Made by a program: the position numbers and the translations under genes. The notes under the pieces are model-generated. The model had not been told where the DNA came from, did no database searches, and saw only the letters and a list, made by a program, of their open reading frames with translations. Source: Lunularia cruciata (lineage: Eukaryota; Streptophyta; Marchantiopsida; Lunulariales; Lunulariaceae). Taken from it: a DNA stretch of 64,000 nt. Where the stretch lies: contig OX419759.1 in NCBI GenBank assembly GCA_948567375.1, positions 19,560,744 to 19,624,743 on the forward strand, given 5' to 3'. Below are positions 44,981 through 56,845 of the stretch, in pieces; the first letter of the stretch is position 1; the number at the start of each line of letters is the position of its first letter.

Positions 44981-47460
44981 TGTGGTACCCACATTTTTTG
45001 TTTTTTTCAAAATAGAGAAGAAGAAGTGTATAGAGAAGCCGGATTGCGCCTGTATGGCCAAAGAAGGCAAAGAAAAGAGTCTTTGGGATGAAACCCAAGG
45101 TAAAGTAGCTTTAGGTCATAAGGCAAAGTACTCCGATGTGCCCTCTCAGCATACAACCTAAAGTAAGGAGTCTTTGTATCAGGGGGAGCTCAACCCGAGG
45201 CAAAGACAGTGTAACAACCTTTTGTTGAGGCAAGAAATTCAAGAAGGGACCATTCAAAACCGGCGGCCCATATGCGTGAAGTACAATTGACAATGACAAG
45301 CGCATGCAAGAGGTGTGATTTCTCGGTAGAAACTCAAATTGAAGAGAGACGAAGAAGGCGCGACTCTATAAAAATTGGGCTAACAACAAAGCAATCTTGA
45401 GCAATTTTCCTTCACTGTTGAGAAGTTGTCCTATAGGTGATCATGGGAAGGGAAGTAAAGTTGAAGATAGGCTAGTGTGTAGAGGAGAATTTGAGAGAGT
45501 GAAACCGAGAGACAGTGAGAAAGCAGGAGTGATGGAGTGGAGTACCTGCGGGAGATTGTGTGTCCATTATTGGTGAAGTTGGAGCACAAGAAGAAGGAGA
45601 TGCAGTCGACATGTCCGGAGGTGAAGACTGTGTTGCAGGCATTGGCGAGATTGGAAGAAGAGAACTCGGAGTTGAAGAAGAGTATAACCCGAGGTGAGGA
45701 GGAAAGGGAAGTACTGCAAGGGGAGGCAGTAGTACAGAATCAAGTTATGGAGGACTTGAAGAGAGAAGCGAGGTATCGAGAAGAACTTGTGAAGAAGAGT
45801 GACATAGCGAGGGAAAGACAAGTAGCAGAATATGAAATCTTGAAGCAACAGTTTGCTGATTCCAGACTAGAAATTATCCATGCTATGCCGAGGGTAGTAG
45901 TGAAGGAACAAGAACTCGATAGAGTGATGGAGAGTGTAAAAGAGAAGAAGCAACTGTGGCAGCGAGAGTTGATAGTAAGATATCTGGAAGAAGAGAGATT
46001 ACGAGAGTTACTTCATAATCAGGAAGAGAAGATTGAGCAGAAGGAGAAGGAGAAAGAAACTATGAAAGCTGAGTTCGAGGCAGAGTTGGCAATGTACAGA
46101 GAAGATTGGCTTGCCGATCAAGAACGTGAAAGGAAGATGAGATTGGAGCCGTTGAAAGAGATCGTCATCAGGATGAATGCAATGTTAAGTACAGAGGCCA
46201 GTATTTGAATTGAGGAGACGAGGCTGCACGAGTTGAAGTTGTTGGTGCAGGAGACGAGGAGGAGACATGCAAAGGATACCAATTTGAACGCGCTGTTGAT
46301 TAGTCTCAGGACTCGTGTAGATAGGAAGATACTGGAAGTCGAAGACAATATCAAAATTAGATAAGACTTAGTAAAATTGGAGATAGATAAACTTCGGAAA
46401 GACGTTAGAGCCAAACCCGAAGTAGATGAGGTAGGAGTGTAGATGTCTTCAGAGTTACCATTGGAGACAATAGAGAAGAGTGGGTCAGCAGATAAGGAGT
46501 TAGATAGATTACTAACTAGTGAAATGTTAGATCAGGAAAGAGAACTGTTAGATCTAGTAGAAGATGTAGGAGTTATGAAACCCAAGGACAGAGAAGTAGG
46601 AAGTACAGTTACTTCGGGTTTGGGTTTGAAAGCCAAAGAAGAAGTAGACATCTGATTGGATTCGTAACCGATTTGAGATTTGAATAGGCAGATATGAAGA
46701 GGTGCATTGTCATTCCAGATCTGCAAGTTTGTAGAGTTGTTAGGAAGAGGTGCATTAGGAAGATAATTGTCGTTTGCTTCACTATCTAAGAGTGGCGTTT
46801 GCAGTCTCATGTTGTTCAATGCTCATTATTTCTAAGAATAGATAAAGCAAAGTGCTATGAAGTAGTGCTCGTTGCTTGAGCTTGATTTCGAGTATCAACA
46901 TTGTGCTTGTGTTTGTGAGTGTGTGGAGAAATTCAAAGTGCAAGTCAGTGTGCTTGTTGGATGTTGGATTCCACAACCTTGATCTTCATTTTGTGTGTTT
47001 GATCCTGAGTGAAGTGCAATCCAAGCAATGCCTTGACAGATCTGAGAGGAATTGTAGTGTTGGTAGTATTCTGCATTTGTGAGTGCAGCGCAATGTTGAT
47101 GTGAAGCAATTTTGATTGAGGAAGTTGTGCCTTCAGTGGAGAGGTGGAACACAATTTTGAGGCAAAGTCATTTTGCAATGAAGTGCCATTTTTGGGAGAG
47201 CCTGAATCATCACAATCAAGATTATTTGGAAAGAATTGATGGAGTTGTGATTAAGGAGTGCTAATTTGTGATAAGACTGCGAGTCAATGTTTGTTACTCT
47301 CTTTTAGGTGTGGTTTCTACCTAAGAGATCAAAGACACAACCAAGAAGAACTGCAAGTGTTACTTTGACTTTGTATTTGACCAATTCTGACTAGTATCTC
47401 TACAGGAACAAACTTTACTTACCTGATTACCGCAAAAGTGATATTTGCCGAGTTGTCACA
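44981..47460 (+). mobile_element. Element C3 (2.5 kb) with perfect 5-bp target duplication
   Basis: It starts TGTGGTACCC and ends GAGTTGTCACA. Perfect aggag flanks at 44976-44980 and 47461-47465, and the host LTR reads continuously when it is removed. It encodes the coiled-coil protein on the plus strand. Compared with C1 it lacks the conserved 187-codon ORF and acidic linker between the shared 5' 0.5 kb and the coiled coil. Confidence 0.92.
45537..46655 (+). pseudogene. Coiled-coil protein of C3, best-preserved copy
   Basis: 223 codons are open (45537-46208) and the same frame continues to 46655 with three stops (near 46208, 46364 and 46442). Segments are LVKLEHKKKEMQ, LARLEEENSELKKSI, VMEDLKREARYREELV, EKIEQKEKEKETMKAEFEAE, then an acidic tail ELLDLVEDVGVMKPKDRE. 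Leu/Ile/Val occur at heptad-like spacing across more than 200 residues, so a long coiled coil is likely. No zinc knuckle, protease or RT motif is present. The start is uncertain because the frame opens with GTG and has no clear ATG. Function unknown. It could be structural, such as a Gag-like protein of a non-autonomous element. Confidence 0.6.
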
Positions 47461-47616
47461 AGGAGTATGATGGAGTTGGGGTTCTTTGCCTTCTTAGTCC
47501 ATGGTGCGCTACCATAATAGCCATCAGAGGTTCATCTTGAGTGAGAGACATGCCCGCTCATAGACCATCTCATCTCACAAATATGAACTAAAATATTTGG
47601 TCACAACTACTCTTTT

Positions 47617-47628
47617 GCTCCGATACCA
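47617..47628 (-). other. Copia primer-binding site, minus strand
   Basis: gctccgatacca is the reverse complement of tggtatcggagc, one mismatch from the standard tRNA-Met site. The LTR end next to it (tgaaatgaaaaaccagag, read on plus) resembles in reverse the plus-strand copia LTR end before 41947. It places the 5' LTR of the minus-strand copia to the right. Confidence 0.7.
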
Positions 47629-49206
47629 TATAATGAAATGAAAAACCAGAGTGACTCAACATACTTGTGTATCTTTTTATCTTCCTATAATATTTGAGTA
47701 GGACTTGTGTCTATAGACAAATCTATGGTGGACTTTGGTATCTTCACTCTCATTGTTCATATTTCTATAGTCAATAGGTGTGACGGCCATCTCAACATCC
47801 TCTAGAAATGTCCCCAAAGAGGAATATGGAGCTCAGCTATAAGAAGAATGTCATAGCTATTTAGGACTTAGTACTTTCTACTTTATAAGCCCAGTTTGTT
47901 AGTTGGACTAGTAGGATCACTCCACAACTTCCATTGGATCATGATCAATCTGATTAGGAATAATATTGCATTTTAGAAATAGTTTTACAAAGCTCTATAT
48001 ATTTTCATATAGATTATTACAAAGCATTGACTAAATCAATACGAGGTGCGAGCCGGAGGAAGAAAGGGTCCCACTATAGAGTTCCTGCCAAGTTCCTTAT
48101 TATGAGCACATTCCATAAGAGGTGGTTTGTAGAAAATAAGAGATATGGAGTTTTCCATTGTCACACTATAATGCATTAATTACATGTTAGGGTTAATAAA
48201 GTGCCTTGCTTAGGCTAAGGTGAATTTGGTGGCCACCAAAGGAGGCAATGGGTGATGTACAAGAACAAAAATGACCGAGAAAATTGACCACGGAGTAAAG
48301 AGATTTTATGCCCAAATTGGCAAAATAAACGAGGATGAGAACAAGAAAATGACGGCATAATGGGAAGATTTGAGTGCGGGTTGTAAGAAGGTTGGAAGGA
48401 GGGAGTGAATTCATTTGAAGCACATTCCAAAATCCTCAATTCCATTATCAAAAAAATTGCTTGTTCCAATACTAGTTACAAAATGAAATTCTTATCTTGT
48501 TCTCTTTTGTAGTGTGTAAAGAATAGAGATTGAAGTGAGAAGTGTAGAGCTTGCCGAGGAGGTGTTATCTTTGGTGATTCAAGAATCAAGTCAAGTAGAA
48601 CATGCTGAGAATGAGCACTCATTTAGAACTAACTAGAAATATTAGAAAATGCTATTTTTATAAATATTTACAATGGATTATTCAATTAGATTTGGAGATC
48701 TTATTGCAAAGATTAGAAGATGAAGATGAAGACAAAGTATTAAAAGGAGATTTAGATATGCTAGATTTATTGATAAGTGGGTGGGAGTAGGCACATACAT
48801 GTTGATACCTAAAACCATGAGTTACTTACCCTTGTCATCAAGAATTTGTAATAAAGTATTTTAGAAATCTTGATGTGAAGGCCTTTCGCCAACTTGCTAG
48901 AATGGACGTTGATTTTTTTTCAACATTAGTAGATTTTGATTAAAATGCACACTATTTTTGAAAAAAAATATTGAAGGGAGAAAAAACCAATGTGGATCCA
49001 AGTAGCTCTAACTCTGGATAGATTTGGGCATCACGGTAATGGATCTTGTGTTGCACGGGAGCTAAATGTTTGGGGCATTAATGCAAGTTCAACAATTGCC
49101 TTTACGGACAAAGTTATGATGGCCATACAAGATTTGATGAGGAGTCAAGTTGCATGGCCTGAGCAAGAGGAGAGAAGAAGGATATCCACAATTTTTGCAT
49201 AGAAAG
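47629..49206 (-). other. Probable copia 5' LTR remnant and unassigned sequence
   Basis: The first few hundred bases should be the 5' LTR of the minus-strand copia element, but I cannot locate its outer end. The rest (for example 48600-48790, an acidic open stretch) has no recognisable domain. Confidence 0.4.
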
Positions 49207-51089
49207 TGTGACAACTTGGCAAATATCACTTTTGCGGTAATTGGGTTAGTAAAGTTTGTTCCTAGAGAGATACGATTTAGAATTGGTCAAATACAAAGTC
49301 AAACAGTAACATGTAGTTCTTCTTGGTTTCTTCTTTAATCTCTCAAGTAGCAACTACACCCAAAAGAGAGTAACAAGCTCACAATCTTGACAACTTGTCA
49401 CGAATACACACTCCTTAATCACAACATAGCAAATTCTGTCCAAACAAATCTTGATTGTGATGATTCAGATTCTCCCAAAGACGGCACTTCATTGTGAAAA
49501 CAACTTCACCTCAGAATTGTGTTCTACCCCCCCACTGAAGGCACCACTTCCTTGATCAAAATTGCTTCACATCAACTTTGTGCTACACTCACAAATGTAG
49601 AATACTACCAACACTACAATTCCTCTCAGATCTGTCAAGGTATTGCTCCGATTGCACTTCACTTAGGATCACACACCTAGAATGAAGATCAAGGCTACAA
49701 AATCTAACATCCACAAACACACTGACTTGCACTTCAAAATTCTCCCAACACTCACAAACACAAACACAAAATTGACAATCAGAATTAAGCTCAAACGACG
49801 AGCACTGAAAACAACACTTCACTTTATCTATCTTCAGAAATATGAATACTGAACAACATTTGATTGCAAATGCCTCCTTTAAATAGGCAGAGCACTTTAG
49901 CAATTATCTAACAACAATTCAGTTCTACAACAACTCTTCTAACCTGCAAATCTGAAATGACAATGCACCTCTTCATATCTATCTCTTCCTATCTCAAATC
50001 TACTACTACTCTGATCCGATGTCTACTTTGTCATTGGCTTTCAAACCCAATGATCTTCCTATCACTTCCCCTTCTTTGGGTATATCTAATTCTACCAAAT
50101 CCTTCACTATTTCTACTACTTCTTCACTAGGAACTACAATTAAGATCATGGGTAATCCATCTACTTCCTAATCTCTTGACCCACTCTTCTCTAATGTGTC
50201 AATAACAAGTCCGAAGACACCTGAATTCATACTTTTGCAACATTGGACTTAACTATTATCAATTTCTTCGCTAATTCTACTATATCCTCATCAAGAATTG
50301 TAATTGAAAGCATAGGTACACTATCTACGCCTTCAATTTGTAACCCACTTTCCCATAATCTCTCATGTAACTGACCCAAAGACACTTATTTTCTGATCTT
50401 GCACTTCGGGTTTATTCACTACTACTACTTCTCCTTCAATTCCTGTTCTATCTTCAATCAGAACTGAAATTGAAGTCAAAGGTATCCTAACTCTCTCTAA
50501 TCCCTCTTGCAAGATTCACGAAGTCATCTTCATTGCACTTCAAGGTCCAACTATCTCAAATCTAGTCATCTTCGTCTTGAGGTGAAGAAGCTTCTAACCC
50601 AAAGTTGTGTAAACTTGAAGTCCAAAGTCCAAAGTCCAAAGTCTCAAGTTTGAAGTCCAAAGTCTCAAGTCCAAAGTCTGAAGTCTCAGGTCCAAAGTCC
50701 GAAGACATCAACCCGAAGACACTAACTTACTATGTACATCTACTCCCGAAACTTCAAATACTTGTAACTTCTTTTACATACCTTCAAACTCTATGATTTT
50801 GATGGCAACAGAAAGGCCTGAACGAGACACTTACAACGAGATACACCATGCTTGATTTGGACTTGTGGACATTGAGATATGGCTCCCGCAAGAATCCCAA
50901 CCTGTAACTTCCATTCCTCCTTCGGGCCTGCACTCTTTCAGTCCTGGCTGAGTCCGTCTTCATCTGACACAAAGTTGACTTCCTCGGGCTTGATCAAAAT
51001 ACAAATTTCCTCTCATTTCTTCTCCATTTGGTTTCAACAAGGTAGTACTTCTTCAAAACTCGTCCAAAATGAAAAATGTGGGTACCACT
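49207..51089 (-). mobile_element. Element C4 (1.9 kb), minus strand
   Basis: On plus it starts tgtgacaacttggc and ends gggtaccact. Flanks are gaaag (49202-49206) and aaaag (51090-51094), one mismatch. Its coding-side start (reverse of 51040-51089) matches C2, not C1/C3. The last base of the canonical CA end is changed. Confidence 0.85.
50617..50705 (+). repeat. Short tandem array of aagtccaaagtc-type units in C4
   Basis: Units of 7 to 14 bases (aagtccaaagtc, aagtctcaagtc, aagtctgaagtctc) repeat imperfectly. C2 has the related reverse-strand array at about 24280-24330 (gacttcgg, gacttgag, gactttgg). It is a rapidly changing region inside the C2/C4 subfamily. Confidence 0.75.
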
Positions 51090-51094
51090 AAAAG

Positions 51095-52529
51095 GTCTTC
51101 TAGATTGTGTTTGTTTTGTAGATGGAACATTTTTTTGTCTTGCCGCTCGATGGAGAAATCTATTTAAGCTGAATCTATTTTACCTTTAGTTGTGGGTTTA
51201 TATTCTATAAATGGCCAAGTGATATGATAAAAAGAGAATTATACATTTTATTGGAAATAAATTCTATATATTTTTAAAATATTTTGTTTTTCCTTTTGTT
51301 CAATGCATTGGTGCTCCTCTTTGTATATTTGCAAGATTTTATTGAAGGTATGATTTGATATGTTTATTTGCAAGAATGCCAAGATCACATCACAACATGA
51401 CTTGTTTGAAGAAATCATTGTGGAATGATTTGAACCAGAGAGGGGGATTTTGTAATTTTGAGGCAAAAGAGTACCTTTTAGGTGATTTTGGTTATGTACC
51501 CATGCATCACCTAGTCCCAATTTTCAAGCAGGCAAGAGTTCAACAAATATTTTGCAAAGGCAAGGGTGGTTAATGAGCTTGTTTGGGAGTATTGAAAGCT
51601 AGATGGCATTCTCTTCATGAGCTTAGAGTGCAACTTAAAGACAATTTAGACTATTTAGAAATGTATATTTGTTAAAGTGGGTTTCAATGTGTATTATTTA
51701 ACATAAATTTTTAATCAATAGGTTAGTTGTTTGCTTAAAAGATGATGGCAGATTTACAAAGGAAACTCAAATAGATTTAGAAATATATTTTCATGGAATA
51801 GAAGTTGGTAGAGAAGAAAGTAGGTCAAGGGTGATGCAACAATGCCTTGCTTATCACCTTAATGGTATATTAGAATGAGTTTCTCTATAATAAACTATTC
51901 ATTCTTCAATTCTTCATATATGGTAATGTTTCTTGTATTTTATCCCATTATCATATCTATATCCATGGCCAAACACCAAGTTTACAAAACTGTATGTTGC
52001 TCCCTTGACCATGATGGGATCTTATGTAAAATTGCAAGAAGGCACTAGGGGATGCTTAGTGTACATTTGTAGGAGCCAGGTGTTGCCCAGTTTACACTTG
52101 AAGTCACTGGATGGCATTGAGTGTTACTTAGTTTACACTCAAAGTTGTTGGATGGCGCTTGATCTTGCCCATTGTGAAGTAGAAGTTGCTAGATGGTGCT
52201 GGATGATGCATAGGGTTTAGGAAGACCAATATTAATATTTTTTGGTATGGGTGGTGCTGGCTGACCCTCAACCATAGAGGCTAGTGGGCGTTGGAAGCCG
52301 CCCACCAGCATGTTTAACTTTGGCTGGCACCCATTGGTGCTTGATGACATCATGCATTGGTGCTCAGAGGTGCTTGGGACTGCTATTTCTCTAGAGCAAC
52401 AATCCTGTGTGCTGGTTGGTAATGTGACGTACTGCATGTTACCTTTGGTTGGCACTAATGATTCTATTTTTTGCTGCCTAAATTTGGGTCCTTTCCACTC
52501 AAATACAAATTTAGTCACTATAGATATAT

Positions 52530-52584
<55 letters not shown>

Positions 52585-54047
52585 TAAATTGTCATGTGGG
52601 GGCTATATAAACCCTCTCTTACATATATGTTTCACATTTTTGGAATTGAGCCATTTTGGGGAGTCATCAGGGAAGAACCTATTAGCACTTGAGCTTCACG
52701 GGTGTTTGAAGGAGGAGGGTGTAGTTTGAAGTTTTTTAGCATTGTGAAGTTTCAAAGGTTGTATACATTTGATCTTGAGTGTTGTTTGAGTTTCTGGGCA
52801 GAACAAGAAGTTTGAGTGGTGGGATTTGAGAGAGTTTTGCATTTGTAGACAAGATTGCATGATTTTCATCTCAAGACCAGAATTTGAAATTGAGAAGGAG
52901 AGGAGAGGGTTCAAGGGTAGGTTTTGAACACAAGTGAGAAGGGAGAGGAGAGTAAGGAACCAAATTTTGAAACAAATCCTACATTTACATATCCATGGAA
53001 ATTTGGAGTTATGAGAAGATTGTTGACGGTCCAGACATGAGAAATACTCAAGAAGGAGATTGGCTCATTGGATTTCATACCATTCAATAAAAGTTGCACT
53101 TCATCAAATGGTGCTCGCTGGATAAACATCAGATTCAAACTACTATTGCTGGAATCAAGGAGGTCAATCTCAATATAATCAGCCTCAAAATTACCCTTGG
53201 CCTTCAATACCCATGTCTATAGGTATTATTCTAGCCTTCTTAAGGTAGTTTTCTCCATTTCACTCTAGTTGTAAAAAGTTCAACCTCTCTTTTTTGTATT
53301 TCTCCCCCTTTTAGGTTTCATAATTATCAATGCCTACGGGTGCCTAGTGCCATTTGTGTTTGTATGGCAATGCCATCCAGCATCTATGAGCATCACTCAA
53401 CATCATCCACAGTAAAACCCTAAACCCTTCTGTCCCATAGTGCCTATGAGCATCACATGGTGCTGCCAAAACCTTCTTTTGTGTGTAAAACCCTATCTCG
53501 AAGTGGTGCCTAGCACAATTGCACCTTGTTGGCAACACCAATGGGCATTAGCCCATGCTCAGCATTGCCACACCCCACACTTGGCACCATAGAAATTGTT
53601 TGCCGATGCTGGTAGGTATTGCTCCACAGAAATCCCACCTTAAAACCTTATCCCGTGGTGGCAACGAGTGGCTTCCTATGGCATCCATCCATTTTTTCTT
53701 GTCCGAGTGTGTCATCAAGCAGCAGATAACATCTTTGTGTATGAGGATTGAGGTTTAAGTTTTTCTTTCTTGGAGGTTTTTGCAAGTTCTTCCATGTATT
53801 GAGTTTTGAGTACTTGGGACAAGAATTCTTGCACAAGTTTGGTGAAAGGAAGGTAGTTTCAATTGACTACAGATATAGTTAGAGATACACTAGCCATCCC
53901 AAGAGAGAGGACACCAAGACGGAAGACCATTCCTTACACAACTATTTCAAATTGGTTTCCACAAAAATACACGGTTGAAAAAGGTATCTTGCAAGGCAAT
54001 GTGTGTATCCTACTTTTAGAGCTTTCTTCTAGTTCCTAGGTGCACTT
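51095..54047 (+). other. Intergenic sequence with no recognised gene
   Basis: It includes an AT microsatellite (52532-52578) and short open stretches without homology. Nothing else is supportable. Confidence 0.4.
52532..52578. repeat. (AT)n microsatellite
   Basis: A 47-base uninterrupted alternating A/T run flanked by agatatatag-like variants. Such runs are length-variable and useful as markers. Confidence 0.95.
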
Positions 54048-54395
54048 GTGGCACCAACTATTAGGCCCAAGATTGTACATGGGCATTTGGGTCTCAACAC
54101 CAAGACAAAGTTGAGGAGATTTGGTGTGGAGGATTATAGCTGGGAAGAGTTAACATTTCAAACTATCATTGTTGACGTGGGGAGTTTGCAAAGCCAATTG
54201 AGTGTACCTAAGGGGCACAGGTTCAAAATCACCTTCCTTGGCAGATACTCACTTATTTCTTTATGGAGAGAGGTTTCATTCTCGAAGAGGAAGAGGATGT
54301 ACTTGAGTGATGGAGAGGAGATTATACAAGAGGAAGAGGATGATCATGAGCATGAGGATGCAAATAACTCAAATGAGGATGAGGACAGTGATTGA
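54048..54395 (+). CDS. Hypothetical 115-residue ORF with acidic tail
   Basis: An open stretch beginning with a non-ATG codon in the frame reads KLRRFGVEDYSWEELTFQT, then a mixed core, and ends with 30 mostly acidic residues (EEEDDHEHEDANNSNEDEDS). No known domain, splice site or operon-like context is evident. Acidic tails are common in plant transposon-encoded proteins as well as in host proteins, so it may be a transposon remnant. Confidence 0.25.
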   Translation: MAPTIRPKIVHGHLGLNTKTKLRRFGVEDYSWEELTFQTIIVDVGSLQSQLSVPKGHRFKITFLGRYSLISLWREVSFSKRKRMYLSDGEEIIQEEEDDHEHEDANNSNEDEDSD

Positions 54396-54953
54396 TTGAT
54401 TAGATGGGACTTTTGGCATATAGTTTGCATGTTTTGAAAACATACAAAGTTCTATTGTATATACCATTACCAGATTTAATAAATGAGTTAATTTAGCATG
54501 CCTTAATCAATGAAATTGTGTATTTACTTAATTCAAAAGTGAATTTTACTTGATGGATGACTAAATTTACCCCTTGTGAATAGGTGTTCAACAGATTTGT
54601 GTTGAGACACATGCCTTACCAATAGTGAGGTAAGGTTTTGATAGTTGTAGGGAGAGAGTTCCTTCTCCATGTTCATCCTTTAAGATAGCTCCTTCTCCAA
54701 CTTCTTCCCCTTCTCCTCTTTCTTCATCTATGGAGAAAGCACCTCCCTCCACACACTTCACAAACCTTCACCCTCTTCTTGTTTTGTTGACATCACGTAT
54801 GTTTTAGATGATTGTGTTTGAGTAGTTGAAGATGGAGAGAGCCATCTTGTTGAGCAGGAGAGGCAATTGGAGAGTGTAGAGGAGCGAGAGAGATTAGTGC
54901 TTCAACACAAGAGTAGATTAGAGACCTTTGAGGAGCAAGGTAGATTGTTAGTA

Positions 54954-55047
54954 GAGAGAGACTCCTTTGTGATCAAGATGATACTCTTGCTGCAAAGGAG
55001 GAAAGAGACTTCTTTGTGAGCAAAAGGATACTCTTGTTGCTAAGGAG
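54954..55047 (+). repeat. 47-bp tandem duplication, two units
   Basis: Units 54954-55000 and 55001-55047 share gagac, ctttgtgatcaa-like, actcttg, and aaggag ends. In one frame each would read an acidic helical repeat (E-R-D...K-E-E). They lie just before B3 in sequence I cannot assign. Confidence 0.7.
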
Positions 55048-55207
55048 GAGAGGCATATGACCTTTATTACATTTGAGATGGAGGGAGAGCAAAGATTAGC
55101 TGACTTGGACTTGGACATCCTAGGTGCTACTGCCATAGCTGAGGGTTATAGGTCTAGTGTCACGGGGTTTGTCTGGTCTCAAGAGTGCACCAGGCACCTA
55201 GCTGCTC

Positions 55208-55896
55208 TATAACACCCATTTGTGCATGTGTGTGGTATTGTGATATTTAGCTTGGTATTACAAGTACTTGAGAGATATTATTTATATAGAGATAAAGGAT
55301 GGTTCTACATTAGTCATGATTAGCTAGAGTTAGTCATAATTAAGATAGAGATGACCTTACTTTAGAGGAAGTGGAAAAGTTGAGCACCATTATTTTGGAT
55401 TCTAGTGTGTTGACTTGGTATTATTCCTAGGTGTTTGGCTTTGAGGAAAGAGTTGAGAACTCTTAGGCTTGCAAGCCTTTTTGTTTTGGATTCTTCTATA
55501 GTCCAAGGATAACCCATGTGAAGGAATCCTTGACTTAGTGGTTGGGTCAAGATAAGATCACATGCTTAGTGGAATATGCCCATGTGAATGGATATTCCTT
55601 TCTACTTTTTGACTTTATTTGACTTTTAGTCTAGTAACTTGAGTTACTATGGTAATTAGTAACTTTGGTGCATAACTATTTCACAAGTATATAAACAAAG
55701 GGTGAGGAGGTACTCATCATCCTTTCATTTTGCATCTATCTATCTCATTGAGTTCTCTAGTGAGCAATGTCTTGAGTCTTGGAGTGTTAGCCTTGGAGGA
55801 GTATGATGAAGTTGGGTTTCCTTGCCTTCTTAGTCCATGGTGCACTACCATTATAGCCATCAGAGGTTCATCTTGAGTGAGAGAAAGGCTGGCTCA
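55208..55896 (+). repeat. 5' LTR of B3 (689 bp)
   Basis: The start is tataacaccc, a G-to-A change in the usual TGTAACACCC. It ends ggctggctca. It contains the family TATA (agtatataaac near 55686). Confidence 0.9.
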
Positions 55897-55902
55897 CATT
55901 TT

Positions 55903-55915
55903 TGGTTCTGTTGCC
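55903..55915 (+). other. Probable primer-binding site of B3
   Basis: tggttctgttgcc lies six bases after the LTR end and resembles TGGCGCCGTTGCC, complementary to tRNA-Asp, with changes that are mostly C to T. It is the only B copy in the window that keeps this part. Confidence 0.4.
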
Positions 55916-56845
55916 AAGACCTCTCTAGAAAGCAATATAATGTTCTGCATACAATTCTATATTAGACAGAAAGAGCCAATGAGAGCTCACTTGGAGAGAA
56001 CTTTAAGGGAGGAGAGGGTTGAACTAATGTTAATGAATTTGGACCCATTTGTAAACCATTTAGTTCATTATGATGGCTTTGAGGTGATTTTTTACATCTT
56101 GTACACTTGAGAGGATTTGGAGAGATTATGTGAGGTGGATTGCAGAGTTTGGAGATTAAGGTGATTTTGGGCAAAATATCAAGTTTGGGATCTGGACTTG
56201 AAATTTCTACACATGATAGCTTGGGTTATCCTTCAGTTATCAAAATTAAAATTATTGTGAGAGCTGCTATGCGCACTAGGCTAGAATTTCTGAAAGTTGA
56301 TAGGGTAAACTACTCCCGCCAATGCATGCTCTCTGGAAAATTGTAGAGAGTCTGCCATTTCTTCAATTTTCAATGGATTATAGTGAAACTTTTCAAGAAA
56401 ATTCAGTGCATTGTATCTTACATGTTGACACAAAAAATAGTTATATACCATTTTTGAACAGAGAGTTATAGGTTTTTAAAGTGAGGGGGTGGTTTTCAAA
56501 CCAAATCTGAAATATGTGTGCTGAATAGAATGGTGCCTAGGCCAAATGGCTTGATGAAAAGATCTAAAATTTTGCAAGGAGGGATTTCCTAGAGTTTTCA
56601 TTAAGCGTGTATAATTTCACAGGACCGTGAGATACATGTTGTGAGATTTGACTAACATTGTGAGAAAGGGTCAATTCTGTAGAGTTTAGATTTCATGCAT
56701 GAGGAGTGTGAGGGCAACAAAAGGCATGTTTGAGTGTTACAATTCATCTTGGGAACATGGAGGGTCACCAAGAGTGGAAATTGAGGCTATCCAAGGTTCC
56801 CCAAGGGTTTGAGGTGATTGTAGGGGTGGATTTGAGGAGAATATG
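55916..56845 (+). other. Leader and truncated cysteine-rich ORF of B3
   Basis: About 0.7 kb of leader has no recognisable domain. From about 56640 the sequence is homologous to 13815-14018 of B1 (acattgtgagaaagggtcaat, catgcatga). It ends in tttgaggaga, where it is fused to the RT region. Confidence 0.65.

Larger units (their letters stand above)
44391..47560 (+). repeat. B-family solo LTR, itself split by C3 (parts 44391-44980 and 47461-47560)
   Basis: The LTR starts TGTAACACCC at 44391 and ends cgctca at 47560. There is no internal B sequence on either side, so this is a solo LTR left by LTR-LTR recombination. Flanks tgacc / tagacc are only roughly alike, so the target duplication is unclear. 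It lies in the leader of the minus-strand copia element. Confidence 0.85.

Noticed and set aside
50617-50705. Possible CRISPR-like or centromeric array
   Set aside because: Units are only 7 to 14 bases and irregular, inside a C element. No spacer structure or large array.
52189-52581. Minus-strand ORF starting with Tyr-Ile repeats
   Set aside because: It is a read-through of the AT microsatellite into unrelated sequence. No domain follows.
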